Part shown: positions 5,957 through 6,962 of the stretch, one piece after another
How positions within the stretch are numbered: the stretch's first letter is position 1
Layout of the letters: each line of letters begins with the position of its first letter
From: DATLBY01 sp035526665
GTDB lineage: Bacteria > Acidobacteriota > Terriglobia > Bryobacterales > Bryobacteraceae
Assembly (NCBI GenBank): GCA_035526665.1
Contig: DATLBY010000341.1
Location: 1-6,962, forward strand
Length of the DNA: 6,962 nucleotides
Direction of reading: 5' to 3'
Notes under the pieces: model-generated
The model's input: the letters and a program-made list of their open reading frames with translations, nothing else
What the model was told of the DNA's origin: nothing
Databases searched by the model: none
Position numbers and translations under genes: made by a program

Positions 5957-6962
5957 GTTTTCCGGCCATCAGTGCATGATAGAGAGCCGTCCACTGCTCC
6001 CGCACCGGGCCTTCGGCGTAGCGGCCGCAGGATTCATACGCTTGGCGCGTCAACCGCTCCACCAGTGACGGATCCTCCAGCAGCCGGAATGCGGCGGCGG
6101 CCATGGCCTGGTGGTCTCCGCGCGGCACGAGCAAGGCGGTCTGCCCATTGCCGGCGATATACGGAATTCCGCCGGTATTGGTAGCCACCACAGGCAGGCC
6201 GGAACTGAAGCTTTCCAGAATGGATCCGGGCATGCAATCAAAGTCGGGACTGGTGAAGTAAACATCCGCCTGATCATAGAGCGTGGGGATTTCCGCGTGG
6301 GGCACGCGTCCGACAAAGATTGTATTGCGCAGACCGAGATCGCGCACTAGCTGCTCCAGCTCGGTGCGGGATGGCCCGTCGTGCGCGATCGTGAGCGATG
6401 CCTCCGGATACTTCTGCTGCACGATCTGGAAGGCGCGCAGACTACAGGGAATGTTATAGAGCGGCTCGAGAATGCGGTTGTGGAGGAACACCGGACGCAA
6501 GCGCGAGCGCTTCCGGTAAATAAACGGCTCCATGTCGAGGATGTTCGAGATGGTGCTGATCCTGAGCCCGAATTTCGCGAACACATCCACCAGGAAACCG
6601 GAAGGGGCGACCACTTCATCCATCATGCGGACGGTAGGAAGCGCGATCCGCCAGTTCTGGAGATGGTCCTCCGCCTGGCCATCGCGATAGTTCAGAATTA
6701 TTTTCTTACGAAACAGCTTGGAGACGAGTAGAGCCGGGACAGTCCAGAAAAGGTACGACGTGTAGCCGGCTGAGAAAACGTGGACGACATCGTACTTCCC
6801 GACCCGGGCAAGGAGCTGGCCGGCGTATAGGAGAATACCGGCGAGCGTGCGTACGAATTTGATTGACCGGAGAAAGGCGAGCGGCGCCGGAAATCTGGGG
6901 CTTATCGGCTGAAAATCGATCCGGATGGAGCTCTCTTTTCGCAGGGCACGCAACAGCCGCAT
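5949..6962 (-). CDS. GT4 family glycosyltransferase, N-terminus cut by window edge
   Basis: GT-B fold glycosyltransferase of family 4 (glycosyl transferases group 1), a retaining enzyme that transfers a sugar from a nucleotide donor, here probably to a lipid-linked EPS repeat unit at the cytoplasmic membrane face. 337 residues are visible. The N-terminal half shows YDVVHVFSAGYTSYLFW (57-73), KKIILNYRDG (86-95) and APSGFLVDVFAKFG (119-132). The donor-binding half shows FVGRVPHAEIPTLYDQADVYF (216-236) and CMPGSILESFSSGLPVV (243-259) followed by TNTGGIPYI. The usual E-X7-E motif appears as D242-X7-E250. The visible ATG at the very edge is unlikely to be the true start: family members normally have about 30 more residues, including the first Rossmann strand and glycine-rich loop, so the gene most likely continues past 6962. 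Its stop (5949-5951) overlaps the next start. Donor and acceptor cannot be told from sequence. Confidence 0.9.
   Translation of the reverse strand: MRLLRALRKESSIRIDFQPISPRFPAPLAFLRSIKFVRTLAGILLYAGQLLARVGKYDVVHVFSAGYTSYLFWTVPALLVSKLFRKKIILNYRDGQAEDHLQNWRIALPTVRMMDEVVAPSGFLVDVFAKFGLRISTISNILDMEPFIYRKRSRLRPVFLHNRILEPLYNIPCSLRAFQIVQQKYPEASLTIAHDGPSRTELEQLVRDLGLRNTIFVGRVPHAEIPTLYDQADVYFTSPDFDCMPGSILESFSSGLPVVATNTGGIPYIAGNGQTALLVPRGDHQAMAAAAFRLLEDPSLVERLTRQAYESCGRYAEGPVREQWTALYHALMAGKHA

Noticed and set aside
1..6962. CRISPR array, tRNA, rRNA, insertion sequence or attachment site
   Set aside because: I saw no regularly spaced repeats, no transposase- or integrase-like frame and no recognisable RNA gene on either strand; coding genes fill nearly the whole window.

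Overview
The window is a stretch of an exopolysaccharide (EPS) or other cell-surface polysaccharide gene cluster from a GC-rich Gram-negative-type bacterium. All five genes lie on the minus strand and read from the right edge to the left edge. The protein styles (a GT4 enzyme with an NYRDGQAEDHL segment, a heparinase II/III-like protein without a signal peptide, an AlgD-like dehydrogenase) would suit an Acidobacteriota such as the Bryobacterales/Solibacter group. That is an impression from recalled family resemblance, not something the DNA proves.

Layout in transcription order. (1) A GT4 glycosyltransferase at 5949-6962, cut by the window edge at its N-terminus. (2) A heparinase II/III-type polysaccharide lyase-like protein at 4157-5956, whose start overlaps the stop of the glycosyltransferase by 8 bp. 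(3) A 153-bp gap at 4004-4156 holding a purine-rich repeat (GTAGAGG-like on the coding strand), the only place in the window with room for an internal promoter. (4) A nucleotide-sugar 6-dehydrogenase of the GDP-mannose dehydrogenase (AlgD) type at 2657-4003. (5) An O-antigen polymerase/ligase-like (Wzy/WaaL-fold) membrane protein at 1236-2645, starting with GTG 11 bp after the dehydrogenase stop. (6) An acyltransferase-3 family membrane protein at 4-1218.

How they could work together: the dehydrogenase would make an activated uronic acid (GDP-mannuronate, or another UDP/GDP-uronate). The GT4 enzyme would add a sugar to a lipid-linked repeat unit, the Wzy-like protein would polymerise it, and the acyltransferase would O-acylate the product. 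The heparinase-like protein has the His/Tyr and metal-site pattern of an uronate lyase and could trim or degrade the uronic-acid polymer. The polymer would thus be an acylated, uronate-containing one, made and processed from a single locus. Flippase, priming transferase and export genes are not in this window.

The most unusual point is the acyltransferase start. The family's N-terminus, including the catalytic-type histidine, is encoded in frame upstream of the first ATG/GTG/TTG codon, but no standard start codon exists there. A Shine-Dalgarno-like AGAAAGGA sits 6 nt before a GTC codon (followed by ATC). This points to a non-canonical start, a start-codon mutation or a base error. I saw no RNA genes, CRISPR, insertion sequences or mobile elements, and no clearly new system.
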